Shown: positions 5,772 through 13,839 of the stretch, one piece after another
Layout: each line of letters opens with the position of its first letter
Position numbering within the stretch: the first letter of the stretch is position 1
NCBI GenBank assembly: GCA_047722305.1
Contig: JBDNYM010000014.1
Span: 1-43,208 of the forward strand
DNA from: JAKVJE01 sp047722305
Lineage (GTDB): Bacteria; Actinomycetota; Actinomycetes; Actinomycetales; Microbacteriaceae
Direction: 5' to 3'
Length of the DNA stretch: 43,208 nucleotides
Position numbers and translations under genes: made by a program
Notes under the pieces: generated by a model
The model's database searches: none
What the model was told of the DNA's origin: nothing
The model's input: only the letters and a program-made list of their open reading frames with translations

Positions 5772-7553
5772 TCACGCCGTATCGATGCCGTAGGCAGTCA
5801 GACGGCGGTACAGAGTCGACCGTGAGATCCCTAGGGCGGCCGCGGCTTGAGACCGGTTGCGGTCGGCCTCGTAGAGCGCCCGCAGAATGGCGTCGCGCTC
5901 GGCACGCTCCATCACCGACAGCGAGCCGCCGTCGCGGACGAAGGCGGCCAGGTCCGAGGGGCCGATGACCCGGGTGCAGGAGTTGGCCACTGCCCCGGTG
6001 AGGACGTCGTGCAGTTGCTCGAGGTTCCCCGGCCATGTGCAGTGCATCAGCTGATCGATGGCGTCGGCGGACAGCCGCTTCTGATAGACGGGGGAGAGCG
6101 TGCGGAGCATCTCGGCGGCGATCGCCGGCAGGTCGAGGGGATGCCGACGCAGCGGCGGCACGGCGCAGGTGTGCGCGAACAGCGGGAGCAGAGCGGTGAA
6201 CGTCTGTCCGTCGGCGGTGCCGTCCTGCTGGGCGAAGGTGGCGATCAGCTGGATCGGGGAGGCCCGGTCCAGGAGCAGCCGCCTCAGTGAAGCGACCGCC
6301 GTCGCGGAAAGCAGATGGATGTCACGGACGACGGCCACTCGTGCGCTCCTCGGCAGCGGGGCGTGCCGGCCGCGGACGCGACGCTCGAGGTCTTCGGGCT
6401 CGAGCAGCACTCGGGGCGTGCCCGACCGGACGCGGTCGAGCGCGGCGAGCGCGAGGGCGGTCTTCCCAGTCCCGGTCTCGCCGGTGACGAGCACGTTCTC
6501 GCTGCGGCGCAGCGCCGCGTCGATATCGCGTCTGGTCTGCTGCCATACCGGGGAGGCGGTGCGGGGCAGGTGCAGGCTGGTGAGGGCGCGGCTGTGCCCA
6601 GCCGGGTGCTCGCGGACGGGTGCCGGGACCGCGACGGCGGGCTCAAGCTCGAAGAGCACGCCCGTTCCTCGGTCCTCCGCCGATAGGAGCGTGCGATGCA
6701 CGCGGACTCTGCCGCCCGATGGCAGCAGCACGGTCGTCTCGTCGATGGCGCTGCTGTGGATCGTGTGATGAGCGAGATTCCGCAGCAGGCGGAGATCCTC
6801 CGGGCTCAAGGATGCCGCCGATGCGTTGCAGATCGCCAGGGTGGGGGCGAACGCGAGCACGGGTCCGGCGAATGTGCGGCCGCGAGCGTTGAAGAGCTGG
6901 ACGAGCGGCGTCTTGACCCCGCCGGTGCGGGTGAGCAGCTCGTGTTGGACGGACTGTGCCGCAGCAGCGGTGGCGGCCTCCATGAGCGCGCCCGCGCCCG
7001 CGGCCTGCTCGCCGCATGCGACGATCGACAGGCCGCCGAGCAGGTGCCCGGTGCCGGGGTCGCAGAGCGGAACGCCTGCGCACGTGTAGTCGCGGTACTC
7101 CTCCCGCAAGTGCTGCGCCCCGATGACGTGGAAAGGGCGCCGGGCCGCGACTGGGGTGCCGATGCCGTTCGTCCCGACGACGGCTTCGCCGAACTGCGCA
7201 CCCGGCAGCATGCAGATCGTGTCCAGGGCCTCGGAGCCGGCGAGGTCGGGGCACGAGACCCGAAGGAGGCGCCCGGCCGGCGTGCAGAGGACGACGCCGC
7301 CGACGAGTTCGCCAAGCTGGTCGGTGAGATTCGAGATCGGATCCGCAGCCGCGTCGACGAGGTACTCCTCCCACCGATCGTGCGGTGCCGCGTCGGAGAT
7401 GGCCGTACCGGTCTCGCCCAGGTGCGTGAAAAGCGGCGCGCAGCGCTCCCACGAGTCGGCGATCGGCACGGGAAGTGCAGATCTGTCCACTCGGCGCTCG
7501 GTCGCGAGCAGGTCGCGTGCTCGCTGCAGCCCTGCAGCCTTCACAAGCCCCAT
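5772..7553 (-). CDS. GAF/AAA/Fis regulator of the acetoin-regulator type, lacking GAFTGA
   Basis: A 593-residue regulator. About residues 60-230 form a GAF-like sensor (FGEAVVGTNGIGTPVAARRP, HVIGAQHLREEYRDYTCAGV). A second sensory stretch follows, then a reduced AAA+ domain with Walker A VTGETGTGKTALAL near residue 365 and a Walker B-like VAVVRDIHLL. The C-terminal Fis helix-turn-helix is RSQAAAALGISRSTLYRRL. The GAFTGA loop that contacts sigma-54 is missing and the AAA domain is short, so it probably acts with ordinary sigma factors, as expected in actinobacteria that lack RpoN. It is divergent from a zinc alcohol dehydrogenase across a 287-base gap, which is the likely target; related proteins control alcohol, acetoin or ketone metabolism. 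The inducer is unknown. Confidence 0.82.
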   Translation of the reverse strand: MGLVKAAGLQRARDLLATERRVDRSALPVPIADSWERCAPLFTHLGETGTAISDAAPHDRWEEYLVDAAADPISNLTDQLGELVGGVVLCTPAGRLLRVSCPDLAGSEALDTICMLPGAQFGEAVVGTNGIGTPVAARRPFHVIGAQHLREEYRDYTCAGVPLCDPGTGHLLGGLSIVACGEQAAGAGALMEAATAAAAQSVQHELLTRTGGVKTPLVQLFNARGRTFAGPVLAFAPTLAICNASAASLSPEDLRLLRNLAHHTIHSSAIDETTVLLPSGGRVRVHRTLLSAEDRGTGVLFELEPAVAVPAPVREHPAGHSRALTSLHLPRTASPVWQQTRRDIDAALRRSENVLVTGETGTGKTALALAALDRVRSGTPRVLLEPEDLERRVRGRHAPLPRSARVAVVRDIHLLSATAVASLRRLLLDRASPIQLIATFAQQDGTADGQTFTALLPLFAHTCAVPPLRRHPLDLPAIAAEMLRTLSPVYQKRLSADAIDQLMHCTWPGNLEQLHDVLTGAVANSCTRVIGPSDLAAFVRDGGSLSVMERAERDAILRALYEADRNRSQAAAALGISRSTLYRRLTAYGIDTA

Positions 7554-7600
7554 TCTATGCGGCCGGTCTGCGCCTGGGCCTGCCCAGCGGCCCGGGGGCT

Positions 7601-7617
7601 TGTCTCACCTTGGCACA
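7601..7617. promoter_or_regulatory. Imperfect palindrome in the divergent regulator/adh gap
   Basis: TGTCTCA-CCT-TGGCACA shows the symmetry TGTnnCA-n3-TGnnACA. It sits 48 bases upstream of the regulator start, in the 287-base gap shared with the alcohol dehydrogenase gene. Spaced TGT/ACA palindromes are typical of Fis-type regulators, so this is a candidate operator. The rest of the gap shows no other clear element. Confidence 0.35.
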
Positions 7618-7840
7618 GCCGCCGAGCCCGGGCGCCGGGATGATCGGCGTCCGCAGGCGGATCCGGCCCAGATGCGAGCTGCGCGCCGTGGGATCCTCTT
7701 CGGGTGCGACCGCCGCACACTCTGACCGACGGGTCATCGAGGACGGCTGCGCCGGTGCCGAGGCACGCGGGCGACCGGGCCACGGCGACTCCGTCCCGGC
7801 CGCACGGGCCGGGACCTCATGGAGAGCAAGGGAGCACACC

Positions 7841-8956
7841 ATGCCGCAGAAGATCAAGGCCGCCATCGCGTACGGAATCGGAAAGGGATTCGCCCAGCCC
7901 GAGGAGATCGTCATCGACGACCCGCGCGGGGCGGAGGTGCTGGTCGACGTGCAGGCGTCCGGCCTGTGCCACTCCGATCTGCACCTCGTCGAGGATGACG
8001 ATCAGCTGTTCCCGTTCCCGGCGGTGATCGGACACGAGGTGGCCGGCGTCGTCGAGGCGGTCGGCCCACAGGTGACCGGGATGAAGGTCGGCGACCACGT
8101 GGTCGCCTCTCTGGAGCAGGTGTGCGGGCATTGCTCGAACTGCCTGCGCGGGGAGCCGCAGTCGTGCACGCACCAGGAGGAGTGCGTCCGCGGCCCGGAG
8201 GAGCCGCCGCGTCTGCAGACCCTGGACGGCGAGCCTCTTTCGCAGGCTTTCGGACTGGGCGGGTTCGCCGAGAAGGTGCTCGCTCACGAGAACCAGCTCG
8301 CGGTCGTGAACGACGAGATCGACTGGGCGGAGGCGGCCTGCATCGGCTGCGCCACGATCACCGGGGCCGGGGCGGCCATCAACACCGCTCATGTGCGTCC
8401 CGGGGACACGGTCGCCGTCATCGGCACCGGCGGGATCGGTCTGAACATCATCTCGGGCGCCCGCATCTGCGGAGCCACCCGGATCATCGCCGTGGATGTC
8501 TTCGACAACAAGCTGGATTTCGCCCGGAAGTTCGGGGCGACCGACGTCGTGAACTCCAAGCAGGAGGACGCCGTCGCCCGCATCCGCGAGATCACGGACG
8601 GGGGAGTCGACGACGCCTTCGAGGCCATCGGGTTCCCGCAGACCATGAAACAGGCCTGGGATGCGCTCGGCGTCGGGGGGACCGCATACTGCATCGGACT
8701 CGCGAAGCCCGATGCGACGGTGGAGGTGGGGATCGATCCCGTCGGTCTGCTCGTCCACCAGCGCGGGCTCAAAGGCGTGTGGATGGGCTCGACGAACATC
8801 AAGCACGACATCCCCATGTACGCCGACCTGGCCGTGGAGGGGCGTCTGAACATGCACGACATCGTCAGCCAGCGCATCGATCTCGGCCAGATCGACGAGG
8901 CCTACGAGCAGTTGAAGCGGGGAGAGGTGATCCGTTCGGTCATCACCGAATTCTGA
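7841..8956 (+). CDS. Zinc-dependent alcohol dehydrogenase (class III-like MDR)
   Basis: A 371-residue medium-chain dehydrogenase. Catalytic zinc ligands are in SGLCHSDLHL and GHEVAGVV; the structural zinc Cys set is CGHCSNCLRGEPQSC; the NAD site is VAVIGTGGIGLNII followed by an acidic residue in IAVDVFDNK, indicating NAD preference. The 371-residue length and the CATITGAGAAINTA segment resemble class III and NDMA-dependent actinobacterial alcohol dehydrogenases. ATG 7841 is preceded by AAGGGAG; upstream in-frame codons lack a ribosome site. It oxidises alcohols or reduces aldehydes in the cytosol and is probably controlled by the divergent GAF/Fis regulator. The exact substrate cannot be read from the sequence. 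Confidence 0.85.
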   Translation: MPQKIKAAIAYGIGKGFAQPEEIVIDDPRGAEVLVDVQASGLCHSDLHLVEDDDQLFPFPAVIGHEVAGVVEAVGPQVTGMKVGDHVVASLEQVCGHCSNCLRGEPQSCTHQEECVRGPEEPPRLQTLDGEPLSQAFGLGGFAEKVLAHENQLAVVNDEIDWAEAACIGCATITGAGAAINTAHVRPGDTVAVIGTGGIGLNIISGARICGATRIIAVDVFDNKLDFARKFGATDVVNSKQEDAVARIREITDGGVDDAFEAIGFPQTMKQAWDALGVGGTAYCIGLAKPDATVEVGIDPVGLLVHQRGLKGVWMGSTNIKHDIPMYADLAVEGRLNMHDIVSQRIDLGQIDEAYEQLKRGEVIRSVITEF

Positions 8957-9021
8957 GCGCCGGCGAAGTCATGCCGGGGGCGGCGGCCGCGGCGGGGGAC
9001 GATTTCGATCCGCTCCCGCGG

Positions 9022-9047
9022 TTGGCTAGGCTGGTCTTGTACACAAG
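9022..9047 (+). promoter_or_regulatory. Promoter region of the D-lactate dehydrogenase gene
   Basis: TTGGCTAGGCTGG contains the -10-like TAGGCT (9027-9032), common in this window. It is followed by the palindrome CTTGTACACAAG (9036-9047), placed about where transcription would start, 55 bases before the ATG. A redox- or carbon-sensing repressor could bind there. Which regulator uses it is unknown. Confidence 0.45.
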
Positions 9048-9101
9048 TTCATTCCGGCGCCCGCGCTGCTGCCCGCCGGACGAAAGCGACGAGGAAACCA
9101 C

Positions 9102-10106
9102 ATGGTGAAGATCCTGTCCTACGACACCCGCGAAGACGAGCTGCCCTATTACCAGCAGTTCGGTCCGAAGATCGGCGTCGAGTACGAATACACGAACAAG
9201 CCGCTGACGCCGGAGACGGCGAAGCAGGCCGCCGGCTTCGACGGCGTCTCGGTCATGAGCGCCGGCCAGGACGCCTATCCGGCCGAGGTGTACACCGAGC
9301 TGCAGCAGGCCGGCATCAAGTACTTCTCCGCTCGCACCGTGGGCACGGACAACATCGATATCGCGGCCGCGAACGCTGCCGGGATCAAGGTGGCGCGGGT
9401 TCCCGCGTACTCGCCGAACGCCATCTCGGAGCTGGCCATCACGCTGGCGCTGACGCTGCTGCGCAACACGCACCGCGCCTACACCCGCGTGAAGTTCAAC
9501 GAGAACTTCACCATCCCGTCGCTGGTGGGCCGCGAGCTCGGCCGCCAGACCGTCGGCATCATCGGCACCGGCCGCATCGGCCGCATCGTGGGCGAGATCG
9601 CCAAGGGCTTCGGCGCGGAGGTGCTCGGCTACGACATCTACCGCTCCGACGAGGCCACGAAGTTCCTCACCTACACCGACACCCTCGACGAGCTGCTCGA
9701 GCGTTCGAACGTGATCTCGCTGCACATGCCGCTGCTGCCCGACACCAAGGGCATGATCGATGCCCACGCGATCGAGAAGCTGCCCCAGGGCGCCATCGTG
9801 ATCAACACGGCCCGCGGGCCCCTGATCGACCACACCGCGCTGGTCGAGGGCCTGGAGTCCGGCAAGCTGGGCGGCGCCGGCCTCGACGTCTACGACCAGG
9901 AGTCGGGCATCTTCGGCCACGACCTCGACGGCCAGCCGATCGCCGACACGATCCTGAAGCGGCTGCTGCAGGCCCCGAACGTCATCCTGACCCCGCATAT
10001 CGCGTTCTACACCGATGTCGCGGTGGAGGAGATGGTGCGGGTGTCGCTGCAGAACCTGTACGACTACAACACCACCGGCGCGTCGGCCAACGAGGTCGCC
10101 GCCTGA
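9102..10106 (+). CDS. D-lactate dehydrogenase (D-2-hydroxyacid dehydrogenase family)
   Basis: A 334-residue NAD-dependent D-2-hydroxyacid dehydrogenase. The start MVKILSYDTREDELPYYQQF and the segments VGTDNID and PAYSPNAISELAI match Lactobacillus-type D-lactate dehydrogenases. The Rossmann motif is VGIIGTGRIGRIVG, with D in LGYDIYRSD. Catalytic Arg lies in NTARGPLID, Glu in LDVYDQESGIFG and His in TPHIAFYTD. It reduces pyruvate to D-lactate with NADH, which regenerates NAD during fermentation and can supply D-Lac to the VanA-type ligase at 4518-5546. GAGGAAACC precedes the ATG. It is monocistronic: its own promoter precedes it and a strong terminator follows. VanH is a relative, but the sequence looks closer to metabolic D-LDH. 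Confidence 0.88.
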   Translation: MVKILSYDTREDELPYYQQFGPKIGVEYEYTNKPLTPETAKQAAGFDGVSVMSAGQDAYPAEVYTELQQAGIKYFSARTVGTDNIDIAAANAAGIKVARVPAYSPNAISELAITLALTLLRNTHRAYTRVKFNENFTIPSLVGRELGRQTVGIIGTGRIGRIVGEIAKGFGAEVLGYDIYRSDEATKFLTYTDTLDELLERSNVISLHMPLLPDTKGMIDAHAIEKLPQGAIVINTARGPLIDHTALVEGLESGKLGGAGLDVYDQESGIFGHDLDGQPIADTILKRLLQAPNVILTPHIAFYTDVAVEEMVRVSLQNLYDYNTTGASANEVAA

Positions 10107-10127
10107 GGTTCGAACTCGACGTTCGTC

Positions 10128-10185
10128 CGGAACGGGACGGGAGCAGCTGCCAGCGCAGCGCTTCCGTCCCGTTCCGATTTTCGTT
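10128..10185 (+). terminator. Rho-independent terminator of the D-lactate dehydrogenase gene
   Basis: CGGAACGGGACGG (10128-10140) pairs perfectly over 13 bp with CCGTCCCGTTCCG (10164-10176), leaving a 23-base loop. ATTTTCGTT follows as the T-rich tract. It starts about 20 bases after the stop codon. Confidence 0.85.
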
Positions 10186-10262
10186 AGCACGCAAACGATC
10201 AGATGCAAGTGACACGCCCGGGAACTCTCGATCTCAGGTGGACAGTCAGAGTTCAGGTTGTC

Positions 10263-10268
10263 TAGGCT
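10263..10268 (+). promoter_or_regulatory. -10 box TAGGCT before the NlpC/P60 gene
   Basis: GGTTGTCTAGGCTGG matches the D-lactate dehydrogenase promoter (GGTTGGCTAGGCTGG) in 14 of 15 positions. The TTG at 10258 overlaps this box, so the true start codon must be further downstream. Confidence 0.5.
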
Positions 10269-10293
10269 GGCTCCGTTATCCCTCATCCTCTGG

Positions 10294-11610
10294 ATGAGAG
10301 TGAAAGAGAGGCTGGTCGTTCCGTTGCAGATCCGTCGCACTGCCCTTCGCCATACTGCGCTCCGTGTTACCGCCGTCGTTGCGGCTGCCGGGTTGGCCCT
10401 CGGCGCCCTCCAGCTGATGGGGACGGCCCCCGCCGCCCGGGCCGACCAGACCTCCGACACGCAGCAGCAGGTCAACCAGATCCAGCAGCAGATCAACGAT
10501 ATGCAGGCGGTGTACCAGAGCGCCGCCGCCAAGACGCAGAGCACCAGTGCCGATCTGGCCGCCCAACAGGGGCAGGTCGCGGGGCAGACCGCGACCTACC
10601 TCGCCCTGCAGACACAGCAGGAGGACGCAGAGGCCGCGGCCGTCAGCGCGAAACGGCAGGCGGGCGCCGTGGCGGCGCGGCTGTCCCGCAGCGGGCAGCT
10701 GGGCGACGCCTCCATCGCCCTCGAGGGCGGCAACGCCCAGGGCACCCTGAACCGGCTGAGCTCTCTCGGGCGCATCGGGGAGCAGGCGGCGACCGTCTAC
10801 TCGACCGCCATCGCCGAGGCCAATGCGGCCCAGCAGCTCGCCAAGCAGGCCAAGCGTGCGCAGAGCGAGCTGGCGCGCCAGGCCGACGCCCTGACCAAGG
10901 CGAACCAGGACGCCGCGTCCGCCCAGGCCCAGCTGCAGAAGTCGCTCCAGGACCAGCAGTCGCACGCCGCCGATCTGGCCCGTCAGCTCGCGGTGCTGCA
11001 GAAGCAGGATGCCGACAAGGCGGCCGCCGCGGCCGCCGCACTGGTCCAGCAGCGGCAGGCCGCGGCCGAAGCCGCCCAGCGCACGGCGGCGCAGCAGGCG
11101 AACGCCGCCGCGCAGAACGCCGGCAGCCAGTACACGCAGAAGGTGTCGCAGCAGCCGAGTTCGCCGGCGCCGGCCGCCCCCGCTCGGCCGGCCGCCCCCG
11201 CGACACCCGCAGCGCCGGCCGCCCCCGCCGGGAATGGCGGCGGGTCGTCCACTGGCAGTTCATCACAGGCCCGCGCCGCGCAGCTGATCGCCTACGGCAT
11301 GCAGTATCTGGGCCGTCCGTACGTGTGGGGGACTGCCGGTCCCTTGACGTTCGACTGCTCCGGATACACCCAGTTCGTCTATGGGCACGTTGGGGTCGGG
11401 CTGGTGCACAGCTCCGACTCGCAGCGGTATGCCGGTCGCCCCTCCGGCTCGCCCCAGGCGGGCGACCTCATCTGGTGGCCCGGGCACGTCGCCATCTACA
11501 TCGGCGGCGGCATGACCATCCAGGCGGTCGAGCCCGGCGTCGGAACCGCTCGGGTCTCCGTGTCCTACGTGCACATCGCCGGCGGGCCCGTCTACCGGGA
11601 CGTGCTGTAG
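10294..11610 (+). CDS. Secreted NlpC/P60 peptidoglycan endopeptidase with coiled-coil stalk
   Basis: About 438 residues. A signal peptide (hydrophobic VTAVVAAAGLALGALQLMG, cut after APAARA) leads into a long Gln/Ala-rich coiled coil (about residues 50-265). An Ala/Pro-rich linker (AAPARPAAPATPAAPAAPAG) follows, then an NlpC/P60 domain of about 110 residues with catalytic Cys in FDCSGYTQFVYG and His in PGHVAIYIGGG. This RipA/PcsB-like build cleaves D-Glu-diaminoacid bonds in peptidoglycan during division; the coiled coil probably keeps it inactive until an activator binds. ATG 10294 is chosen because the TTG at 10258 lies in the -10 box; GTG 10300 or TTG 10324 (after AAAGAGAGG) are real alternatives and all keep the signal peptide. 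Confidence 0.87.
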   Translation: MRVKERLVVPLQIRRTALRHTALRVTAVVAAAGLALGALQLMGTAPAARADQTSDTQQQVNQIQQQINDMQAVYQSAAAKTQSTSADLAAQQGQVAGQTATYLALQTQQEDAEAAAVSAKRQAGAVAARLSRSGQLGDASIALEGGNAQGTLNRLSSLGRIGEQAATVYSTAIAEANAAQQLAKQAKRAQSELARQADALTKANQDAASAQAQLQKSLQDQQSHAADLARQLAVLQKQDADKAAAAAAALVQQRQAAAEAAQRTAAQQANAAAQNAGSQYTQKVSQQPSSPAPAAPARPAAPATPAAPAAPAGNGGGSSTGSSSQARAAQLIAYGMQYLGRPYVWGTAGPLTFDCSGYTQFVYGHVGVGLVHSSDSQRYAGRPSGSPQAGDLIWWPGHVAIYIGGGMTIQAVEPGVGTARVSVSYVHIAGGPVYRDVL

Positions 11611-11679
11611 CCCGCTTCGATCCCAGCCGTCTCAGCGCGCCGCGCGGATGGTAAAATCTCATCTGAAAATCGCATAGCA

Positions 11680-11762
11680 CACGGGAACCCGGTTACGGGC
11701 TGAGAGGGAGCTGAAGCTCCGACCGTCGAACTTGATCTGGGTCAAACCAGCGTAAGGAGATT
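11680..11762 (+). ncRNA. TPP riboswitch (THI element)
   Basis: The conserved thiamin pyrophosphate aptamer is clear: GGGCTGAGAGGGAG with the P3 hairpin GGAGctgaaGCTCC, then CGAACTTGATCTGGGTC and AAACCAGCGTAAGGAGA. The last bases, AAGGAGA, form the closing strand of the aptamer and are also the ribosome site of the next gene (ATG at 11768). TPP binding should therefore hide the ribosome site, giving control at translation. A TAAAAT -10 box at 11652-11657 precedes it. Confidence 0.95.
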
Positions 11763-11767
11763 CGCGC

Positions 11768-12394
11768 ATGTCCGCATCCGTATCCGCTTCCGCCCCCGTC
11801 GGCACGCGTCCGCCCCGCCGGCGCCTCTCCTGGCGCGTGGTCGACATCGTCGTCGCCAGCATCCTGGGCGTGGCCCTCGGCGTCGTGTTCTGGGCCTGGG
11901 GCTTCGTCTACAAGGTGCCGTCCGACCTGCTCGGCGCCGCCCTGCCGGGCGTGCAGGGGCTGACCAACGGGCTGTGGCTGATGGCCGGTGTGGTCGGCGG
12001 CCTGGTCATCCGCAAGCCGGGGGCGGCGATCTACACGGAGCTGCTCGCCGCCGTCGTCGAGGCGCTGATCGGCAGCCAGTGGGGCGGCCTGATGACCATC
12101 GTCTACGGCGTCATCGAGGGCCTCGGCGCCGAGATCATCTTCGCGATCCTGCTCTACCGCCGCTTCGGGCCCGCCGTCTCCATCCTCGCCGGCGCCGCCG
12201 CCGGCCTGTTCGGGGCGACGATGGACCTGATCTTCTACTACCCGGGATCGACCGCCCTGTTCGTCACGCTCTACCTCGCCTCCTCGATCGTGTCGGCCGC
12301 CCTGCTCGCCGGCCTGCTCGGCTGGCTGGTGGTGCAGGGACTGGCCCGCACCGGCGCGCTCTCGAAGTTCCCGGTCGGCCGTCGGCGGGTGTGA
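11768..12394 (+). CDS. ykoE: YkoE-family ECF transporter S component (thiamine/HMP)
   Basis: A 208-residue membrane protein with about six hydrophobic segments. Hallmarks of the YkoE family are VVDIVVASILGVALGVVFW, the WGFVYKVPSD loop, LPGVQGLTNGLW and GGLVIRKPGAAIYTELLAAV. It is the substrate-binding subunit of an energy-coupling factor transporter for thiamine or hydroxymethylpyrimidine. Directly behind the TPP riboswitch and overlapping the ATPase gene by GTGA, it forms a ykoEDC operon. Its expression should fall when TPP is plentiful. Confidence 0.9.
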   Translation: MSASVSASAPVGTRPPRRRLSWRVVDIVVASILGVALGVVFWAWGFVYKVPSDLLGAALPGVQGLTNGLWLMAGVVGGLVIRKPGAAIYTELLAAVVEALIGSQWGGLMTIVYGVIEGLGAEIIFAILLYRRFGPAVSILAGAAAGLFGATMDLIFYYPGSTALFVTLYLASSIVSAALLAGLLGWLVVQGLARTGALSKFPVGRRRV

Positions 12395-13839
12395 GCGCCG
12401 TCTCGCGCCGGGGCGCGGTCCTCGACTGCCGCGGGTGGGGCTGGCGGTACGCCGACCGTGCGGCCTGGGCCGTCAGCGGGCTCGACCTGCACATCGACCC
12501 CGGCGAGCGCGTACTCGTCGTGGGGCCGTCCGGTGGAGGGAAGTCCACGCTCCTGGCCGGTATCGCGGGCATCCTCGGCGGCGACGACGACGGCGAGACG
12601 ACGGGGGAGCTGCTTGTCGACGGGGCGCCGCCGCATCCCGGCTCCACCGGTCTGATGCTGCAGAACCCCGAGTCGCAGATCGTGATGCCGACCGTGGGCG
12701 ACGACGTCGCCTTCGGCTGCGAGAACCTGCGGGTGCCCCGGGAGGAGATCTGGCCGCGGGTGCGCTCGGCGCTCGGCGCGGTGGGGCTCGACGTCCCGCT
12801 CGATCGCGGCACCCAGGCGCTGTCGGGCGGCCAGCAGCAGCGGCTCGCCCTGGCCGGCCTGCTGGCGATGCAGCCCGCGCTGCTGCTGTGCGACGAGCCC
12901 ACGGCGAATCTGGACCCCCAGGGCGTGCGGGACGTCTGCGGCCGGGTGCTGGAGGCCGCGGATCGCACGGGGGCGACCCTCGTCGTGGTCGAGCACCGGG
13001 TGCAGACCTGGCTGCCGCACGTGGACCGCATGATCGTCGTCTCCGGGGGCCAGCTGATCGCGGACGGGGCCCCGCGGCAGGTGCTCGAGCGCGAGGGGGA
13101 CGCCCTGCGCCGCGCGGGCGTCTGGGTGCCGGGAATCGTCGTTCCCCGGCGCCGCGGCGGGAGCGGGGGAGCCGCACTGCTGCGGGCCGAGGACGTCGCC
13201 GTCGGCCGGGTGCCGGGACGTCCTTTGCTCACGGGGGTGGACGCGGAGTTCTCGGCTGGACGGGCGACCGCTCTCACGGGGCGCAATGGTCTGGGCAAGT
13301 CGACGCTGTCCTTCTCCCTGTCCGGCCTGACCCCGCCGCAGGCGGGCCGGGTGCTGGCTGAACGGGAGCTGGCCGGAGACCTCTCCGCCGAGCCGTGGCG
13401 GTGGCGGTCCCGCGAGCTCATCACGCGCATCGGGACGGTGTTCCAGAACCCCGAGCACCAGTTCGTCGCCGCCACCGTGCTGGACGAGCTGCTGGCCGGA
13501 CCCCGGGCCGCGGGGGCGGGGACCGACGACGCCCGGCGCCGCGCCGAGGAGCTGCTGGAGCGGCTGGGGCTGGCGGCGTTCGCCGCGGCCAACCCGTACA
13601 CGCTCTCGGGCGGGGAGCAGCGGCGCCTGTCGGTGGGCACCATGCTCTCGACTCGGCCCCGACTGCTGATCCTCGACGAGCCCACGTTCGGGCAGGACGC
13701 CAACACCTGGGCGACGCTGGTCTCCCTGCTGGACGAGCAGCGCTCCGCGGGGGCGGGGATCATCGCCGTGACCCACGATCGGCTCTTCGTCGACACGCTG
13801 TGCGACGCCGAGCTCGAGTGCGGGCGGTGGGCGGCATGA
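12391..13839 (+). CDS. ykoD: ECF transporter ATPase with two fused ABC domains (YkoD)
   Basis: 482 residues with two complete nucleotide-binding domains. The first has Walker A VGPSGGGKSTLL, Q-loop LQNPESQIV, signature LSGGQQQRLALAG and Walker B LLLCDEPTANLD. The second has ALTGRNGLGKSTL, FQNPEHQFVA, LSGGEQRRLSVG and LLILDEPTFGQD. Both carry the Gln-loop acidic motifs typical of ECF ATPases. The GTG at 12391 overlaps the ykoE stop and is preferred to an ATG far inside ykoE. It powers uptake by the YkoE/YkoC pair; the ykoC start overlaps its stop. Confidence 0.92.
   Translation: MSAVSRRGAVLDCRGWGWRYADRAAWAVSGLDLHIDPGERVLVVGPSGGGKSTLLAGIAGILGGDDDGETTGELLVDGAPPHPGSTGLMLQNPESQIVMPTVGDDVAFGCENLRVPREEIWPRVRSALGAVGLDVPLDRGTQALSGGQQQRLALAGLLAMQPALLLCDEPTANLDPQGVRDVCGRVLEAADRTGATLVVVEHRVQTWLPHVDRMIVVSGGQLIADGAPRQVLEREGDALRRAGVWVPGIVVPRRRGGSGGAALLRAEDVAVGRVPGRPLLTGVDAEFSAGRATALTGRNGLGKSTLSFSLSGLTPPQAGRVLAERELAGDLSAEPWRWRSRELITRIGTVFQNPEHQFVAATVLDELLAGPRAAGAGTDDARRRAEELLERLGLAAFAAANPYTLSGGEQRRLSVGTMLSTRPRLLILDEPTFGQDANTWATLVSLLDEQRSAGAGIIAVTHDRLFVDTLCDAELECGRWAA

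Noticed and set aside
5772..7553. Assignment as a true sigma-54 activator
   Set aside because: The GAFTGA loop is absent and the AAA region is shortened, so sigma-54 contact is unlikely.
10186..10293. A c-di-AMP riboswitch before the NlpC/P60 gene, as seen in other actinobacteria
   Set aside because: The space between terminator and start is only about 110 bases, the promoter lies near its end, and no conserved aptamer core is visible.
11974..12390. Possible long N-terminal extension of the YkoD ATPase
   Set aside because: The open frame inside ykoE is Arg/Pro-rich shadow sequence. The GTG at 12391 overlaps the ykoE stop and starts the conserved ATPase sequence.
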